Origin: Oscillospiraceae bacterium
GTDB lineage: Bacteria; Bacillota; Clostridia; Oscillospirales; Ruminococcaceae
NCBI GenBank assembly: GCA_017424665.1
Contig: JAFOYK010000031.1
Location: forward strand, 1 to 7,729
Length of the DNA: 7,729 bases
Reading direction: 5' to 3'
The position numbers and the translations under genes were made by a program. Shown here piece after piece: positions 4,368 through 7,729 of the stretch (the stretch's first letter is position 1; every line of letters begins with the position of its first letter). The notes under the pieces are model-generated. The model ran no database searches. It was not told where the DNA came from and saw only the letters and a program-made list of their open reading frames with translations.

Positions 4368-5444
4368 TTATTTCTCCTCCTTCAGCATGCGGTCAATTCT
4401 TGCGCGAAGTTCTTTCGGCATTTCGACTTTCGGTGCGTTTTCGTCAAGAAGCCAGGTTGCGGCACAGTGGGTGTCGGAAACCCAGAACATGGGCGGTTCG
4501 GCAATTTCGTCGATTTTAAGCGCGAATTCGTTACGCGGTGCGAAAGCGTCGCCTTTAACTTTATGAAGAAGGTTGGGCGGGCTTCCGGGAATTGCGTAAA
4601 GTCTTTCGTCGTGAGTTTCAAGATCGGGAAGAGCGGAAAGAAGACCCCAGGTATAGGGATGTCTCGGGTCATAATAGACCTCATCAACTCTTCCTTTTTC
4701 AACGATTTTTCCGGCATACATGATGTTTACGAAATCCGCAACTTTTGCAACAACGCCAAGGTCGTGGGTGATGTAAATAACGGAGATGCCGAGTTTCTGC
4801 TGAACTTCTTTGATAAGTTCAAGGATCTTTGCCTGGATGGTAACGTCAAGAGCGGTGGTAGGTTCATCGCAGATGAGAAGATCCGGGTTGCAGGAGAGAG
4901 CTATTGCGATAACAACACGCTGTCTCATACCGCCGGAAAGCTGGTGAGGATAGTTCTTCATGCGCTTTTCCGGATCGGTGATTCCGACCATATCGAGAAG
5001 TTCAACGGCACGTTTCCATGCCTCTTTTTTCGGGGTTTTGAAATGCCAGATCATACCTTCCATAATCTGATCACCGATGGTCATGGTGGGGTTAAGGGAG
5101 GTCATGGGGTCCTGGAAAACCATTGCAATGCGTTTTCCGTTGATGGTCTGGCGCATCTGTTTTTTGGAAAGGGTGAGAAGATCGATGGTTTCCTCCTCGC
5201 CTTTGTCGTTTTTGAAGGTGAAAAGGGCTTTGCCTGCTTCAACTTTTCCGTTGGTATCAAGGATACCGATGGCGGTTTTAACGGTTACGGATTTACCGGA
5301 ACCGGATTCGCCAACGATTGCAACGGTTTCGCCGCGTCTTACCGCAAAATCCACGTTACGAAGAGCGTGAACTTTGCCGGCGGTTGTTGCGAAAGAAACG
5401 GACAGACCTTCAACTTTAAGGATAAAATCGCCTTTTTCCTGCAT
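4368..5444 (-). CDS. oppD: Oligopeptide ABC transporter ATPase OppD
   Basis: Second ATPase of the importer, pairing with OppF beneath the OppB/OppC pore. The 358 residues contain Walker A GESGSGKS (45-52), Q-loop FQDP (110-113), signature LSGGM (169-173), Walker B LLICDE (189-194), TTALD (196-200) and switch His H227. The C-terminal oligopeptide-transporter domain starts at [15 protein letters not shown] (261-275) with the IPGSPPNL motif (285-292). In many OppD/DppD proteins this is followed by a cysteine motif (PRCxYA...C...C) reported to hold an iron-sulphur cluster. Here it reads [11 protein letters not shown], leaving a single Cys at 327. The ATG at 5444 follows AAGGAGGG (nine nt from GGAGG), which overlaps the oppC stop codon. 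The gap to oppC is 15 nt. Confidence 0.95.
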   Translation of the reverse strand: MQEKGDFILKVEGLSVSFATTAGKVHALRNVDFAVRRGETVAIVGESGSGKSVTVKTAIGILDTNGKVEAGKALFTFKNDKGEEETIDLLTLSKKQMRQTINGKRIAMVFQDPMTSLNPTMTIGDQIMEGMIWHFKTPKKEAWKRAVELLDMVGITDPEKRMKNYPHQLSGGMRQRVVIAIALSCNPDLLICDEPTTALDVTIQAKILELIKEVQQKLGISVIYITHDLGVVAKVADFVNIMYAGKIVEKGRVDEVYYDPRHPYTWGLLSALPDLETHDERLYAIPGSPPNLLHKVKGDAFAPRNEFALKIDEIAEPPMFWVSDTHCAATWLLDENAPKVEMPKELRARIDRMLKEEK

Positions 5445-5459
5445 AAATCTGTCCCTCCT

Positions 5460-6506
5460 TTACATATCTTTCTGTTTCGGGTCAAGGGCATCGCGAAGAC
5501 CGTCCGCAAGAAGGTTGAAACTGAGCATGAGCAATGCAAGAACGATCAGCGGAGAAAGGATCATATAGGGGTGAGTTGTGAAGTTCTTGTATGCGTCGGA
5601 AATAAGAGTACCGAGAGATGCCATAGGTGCCGGAATACCAAGACCTACGAAAGCAAGGAATGCCTCGGTAAAAATTGCGTGGGGAATGGAGAACATGGTC
5701 TGGGTAATGATCTGGCCGATGATGTTGGGCATAATTTCTTTGAAGATTATGCGCATCGGGGAAGCGCCGAGAGTTTTGGAAGCAAGAACAAATTCCTGTT
5801 CCTTAAGTTTAAGCATCTGGGCGCGGGCAATTCGGCTCATGGGGATCCAGCCGGTGATCATGAGCGCAACGATGATTGCGCCAAGGCCGGGGCTGAGAAC
5901 AAGGATCATGAGGGTTACGATTACAAGGTTAGGAATACTGTTGAGGATCTCAGCGCAGCGCTGCATGATCGCATCAAGTCTTCCGCCGAAATAACCGGAA
6001 ATAAGACCGTAGGAAAGACCGAAAAGAACGTCGATAATAACCGCTACAATTGCGATATAAAGGCTGATTCTGGTTCCTTCCCAGACACGGGTGAAGATAT
6101 CGCGGCCGAGGGTATCGGAACCGAACCAATAATAAACATCTTCATAGCCTTTGGAGATATAGTCGTTCTTTTCAAGTTTAACTTCGCCGAGGATCATGGT
6201 TTCGCTGCCGTCGAAAATTCCGAGCTTTTCAAGACCGGGAATTCTCGGAGCAAGGTTCTGCTGTTCGATTATCTGGCTCTCATAAGTATAGGGAGTCATG
6301 GAAGGACCGAAAGCGGCGAAGAAAATGATGATGGCAATCATGATAAGACCGAAAATTGCGCCTTTGTTGCGAAGGAAGCGAACAAGGGCATCTTTCCAAT
6401 AGTTCTGGGAAGCAAAGTTGCGGTCAACATGTTTATGTATGTCGTTATGGGTAAGCTCGAAAGCGTCCTGAGGAAGAGCGGAGTAATCAAAATTTTCAGC
6501 TTTCAT
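5460..6506 (-). CDS. oppC: Oligopeptide ABC transporter permease OppC
   Basis: Integral membrane permease forming half of the translocation channel. From ATG 6506 it has 348 residues. A soluble N-terminal arm (1-48) precedes TM1 (about 50-67). A long extracytoplasmic loop follows with the family motif YYWFGSDTLGRDIFTRVWEGTR (125-146), then five further membrane spans. The EAA coupling loop EFVLASKTLGASPMRIIFKEIMP (238-260) docks onto an ATPase. The frame is open 21 codons further upstream, but 6506 is chosen because GAAGGAGGAT (6511-6520) sits six nt before it and the family start matches. It overlaps the 3' end of oppB by 11 nt, suggesting translational coupling and equal amounts of both permeases. 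Confidence 0.95.
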   Translation of the reverse strand: MKAENFDYSALPQDAFELTHNDIHKHVDRNFASQNYWKDALVRFLRNKGAIFGLIMIAIIIFFAAFGPSMTPYTYESQIIEQQNLAPRIPGLEKLGIFDGSETMILGEVKLEKNDYISKGYEDVYYWFGSDTLGRDIFTRVWEGTRISLYIAIVAVIIDVLFGLSYGLISGYFGGRLDAIMQRCAEILNSIPNLVIVTLMILVLSPGLGAIIVALMITGWIPMSRIARAQMLKLKEQEFVLASKTLGASPMRIIFKEIMPNIIGQIITQTMFSIPHAIFTEAFLAFVGLGIPAPMASLGTLISDAYKNFTTHPYMILSPLIVLALLMLSFNLLADGLRDALDPKQKDM

Positions 6507-7440
6507 GATTATCCTCCTTCGAAAGACGAATTCTCGGGTCGATGATACCGTAAAGGATATCAACAACAAGCATTATGCCGATATACATAAGGCTGTAAAT
6601 GAAAGAAAGAGCGATGGTTACGTTATAGTCGTTCTGCTGGATGGAACGTACCATGAGTTCACCGATACCGGGGATGGAGAAGATCTTTTCGATAACGAGA
6701 GAACCGGTCATGGTGTTAACAATCAGCGGACCGAGAACGGTAATAATCGGAATAAGTGCGTTACGGAGAGCATGGCGGATTATAAGAGTGGGGCCGCTTA
6801 TACCTTTACTTTCAGCAAGAAGCATATAGTCGCTGCGGAGAACTTCGAGCATTTCGGTTCTGGTGAATCTTGCGATGTTTGCCATGGAGAACATGGAAAG
6901 CGCAACGGTCGGAAGAACGGAGGAAATGAACGGAGTTTCGGAAGCATAGAGAAGCGGGAACCAGCCCATGCGGTAACCGAAAACATAGGAAAGAGCAAGC
7001 GCGAAAACATAGGACGGAAGCGAAACACCGAGAACGGAGATGATGGTCGCGATGGTGTCGAAAATCGTGTTATGTTTAAGAGCCGCAACAAGACCGAGAA
7101 GAAGACCGATGGATGCGCCAAGGAAAACTGCCTGTCCGCCAAGACGGATGGATGTGGGCAGCCTTGTCTGCAACAGGTCTGTTATCGGTACGTTAGACGC
7201 GATATTATAGGAAACGCCGAAATCGCCTTTAACAATATTAAAAAGGTATCTGAAATAGCGAACTAAGAACGGGTCATCAAGACCGTATTTCTGGTAAAGA
7301 ACATCTATCTGTTCCTGGGAAAGCTTATCGTCGTTGAACGGAGAACCGGGCATGAGGTCGAGCATCAGGAACAGGAGAAGAAGAAGCACGAGAATTGCGA
7401 CCAAAGAGTACAAAACTCGCTTAAATATATATTTCTTCAC
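6496..7440 (-). CDS. oppB: Oligopeptide ABC transporter permease OppB
   Basis: Permease partner of OppC. From GTG 7440 it has 314 residues, the normal OppB length, beginning MKKYIFKRVLYSL with a TM at about 9-30. The motif KGDFGVSYN (71-79) is characteristic of OppB/DppB first loops. Five further membrane spans follow, and the EAA loop is DYMLLAESKGISGPTLIIRHALRNALIP (204-231). The open frame extends upstream to 7497, but the ATG at 7470 and more distal starts have no ribosome binding site. AAGGAGG at 7452-7458 precedes the GTG. The spacing of 11 nt is long and contains a GGGG-TATT-CCCC hairpin that would shorten it when folded. It lies downstream of oppA after a 100-bp spacer with a large stem-loop. 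Confidence 0.94.
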   Translation of the reverse strand: MKKYIFKRVLYSLVAILVLLLLLFLMLDLMPGSPFNDDKLSQEQIDVLYQKYGLDDPFLVRYFRYLFNIVKGDFGVSYNIASNVPITDLLQTRLPTSIRLGGQAVFLGASIGLLLGLVAALKHNTIFDTIATIISVLGVSLPSYVFALALSYVFGYRMGWFPLLYASETPFISSVLPTVALSMFSMANIARFTRTEMLEVLRSDYMLLAESKGISGPTLIIRHALRNALIPIITVLGPLIVNTMTGSLVIEKIFSIPGIGELMVRSIQQNDYNVTIALSFIYSLMYIGIMLVVDILYGIIDPRIRLSKEDNHES

Positions 7441-7441
7441 T

Positions 7442-7453
7442 GGGGAATACCCC
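7442..7453 (-). promoter_or_regulatory. Mini-hairpin at the oppB ribosome binding site
   Basis: On the minus-strand mRNA, GGGG-UAUU-CCCC folds into four G-C pairs immediately between AAGGA and the GTG start, taking the last two G residues of the Shine-Dalgarno sequence. It could either bring the site to an optimal distance or partly mask it. Significance is inferred only. Confidence 0.4.
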
Positions 7454-7470
7454 TCCTTATATAAAAGCAT

Positions 7471-7500
7471 ACAGTGACCCGCTTTGTAACGGGCCACTGT
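7471..7500 (-). other. Intercistronic stem-loop between oppA and oppB
   Basis: Minus-strand RNA forms an 11-bp stem (ACAGUG-G-CCCG with CGGG-U-CACUGU, one G-U wobble) around an 8-nt loop. The wobble is an A-C mismatch on the plus strand, so the structure is meant for the opp mRNA. It lacks a clean U-run (AUGCUUUUAUAU follows), so it looks like a leaky terminator or a 3' stabilising hairpin rather than a full stop. Such elements after binding-protein genes allow more binding protein than transporter. Confidence 0.75.
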
Positions 7501-7540
7501 AAGACCTTAAATAATCAAATTAACCGGACTTAAGTTTGGA

Positions 7541-7729
7541 TTAGCCGAAAGTTACGTTAGTATATACACGGTTGAGGCCAACAGCGTGGAATTCGATTCC
7601 GTTAACATCTGCTTTTACAAGAGATGCGTTTGCGCTCTGGTATACAGGGAGGATAACTGCTTCGTCAGCAATGATCTGTTCTGCCTGTTTGATAAGTTCC
7701 CAACGTGCTTCGGGATTTACTGCGGATTC
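7541..7729 (-). CDS. oppA: Oligopeptide-binding protein OppA, C-terminal end (partial)
   Basis: The open frame enters from the right edge of the window and ends with TAA at 7541-7543, leaving the last 62 residues. It starts ESAVNPEARWELIKQAEQI, continues with ADEAVILPVYQSANASLV, and ends NRVYTNVTFG. The pattern of a helix, then ILPVY, then a closing strand segment is that of the C-terminal lobe of family-5 extracellular solute-binding proteins, such as OppA. The protein would be a membrane-anchored lipoprotein capturing peptides outside the cell, but its signal peptide is out of view. Its position just upstream of oppBCDF supports the call. Exact substrate (oligo- or dipeptide) cannot be told from this piece. 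Confidence 0.9.
   Translation of the reverse strand, partial: ESAVNPEARWELIKQAEQIIADEAVILPVYQSANASLVKADVNGIEFHAVGLNRVYTNVTFG

Noticed and set aside
3288..6545. 1085-codon open frame on the plus strand opposite oppF, oppD and oppC
   Set aside because: It runs antisense through three genes with unmistakable ABC transporter motifs on the other strand. Its two internally similar blocks simply mirror the homologous ATPase domains of OppD and OppF. It has no domain logic of its own, and its length comes from biased codon use that avoids TTA, CTA and TCA.
6505..7266. 253-codon plus-strand frame opposite oppB
   Set aside because: Antisense to a permease with a conserved EAA loop. The product is a low-complexity hydrophilic shadow.
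7524..7539. CCGGACTTAAGTTTGG dyad after the oppA stop
   Set aside because: Needs two G-T wobbles on the plus strand, which become A-C mismatches in the sense RNA, and has no loop. Probably chance.

Overview
The window looks like a chromosomal segment from a Gram-positive, anaerobic-type Firmicute, most likely class Clostridia. Supporting signs are a perfect CIRCE (HrcA) operator, strong AAGGAGG-type ribosome binding sites before most genes, textbook housekeeping promoters, an S9 protein ending in RAPQFSKR, and an SPFH plus ribbon-helix-helix gene pair of a kind I associate with clostridial genomes. No genus can be named from the sequence alone.

Layout from left to right. Positions 1-183 are non-coding: a displaced copy of the 3' end of rpsI (24-43, weakly similar to 51), a hairpin terminator (57-81), two small hairpins, and the real rplM-rpsI terminator (134-165). 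The rplM-rpsI ribosomal protein operon follows on the minus strand (186-1036), with a perfect-consensus promoter at 1098-1126. The AT-rich divergent spacer (1127-1497) carries a 10-bp tandem repeat with helically phased T-tracts, then a perfect CIRCE element and a roughly 160-nt leader in front of a plus-strand small heat shock protein gene (1498-1953). A bidirectional terminator (1969-2004) separates it from a convergent minus-strand pair: an SPFH/band-7 membrane protein (2220-3239) and a small Arc-type RHH protein (2003-2179). The pair's promoter (3302-3330) is followed by a perfect 7-3-7 palindrome lying on the predicted transcription start.

The right half is an oligopeptide ABC importer operon on the minus strand, transcribed oppA (C-terminal end only), oppB, oppC, oppD, oppF, and closed by a very strong 17-bp-stem terminator (3364-3405). 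The genes are tightly packed (oppB/oppC overlap by 11 nt, oppD and oppF abut), so one mRNA and translational coupling are expected. A large stem-loop (7471-7500) separates the binding-protein gene from the membrane and ATPase genes, a common way to keep the binding protein in excess.

Most of the window is ordinary core genome. The parts worth a second look are the duplicated rpsI tail (a possible integration-site scar), the architecture of the rplM/hsp20 divergent regulatory region, the palindrome in front of the SPFH-RHH pair, and the RNA structures around the oppB start. I see no phage, CRISPR, transposase, tRNA or rRNA.
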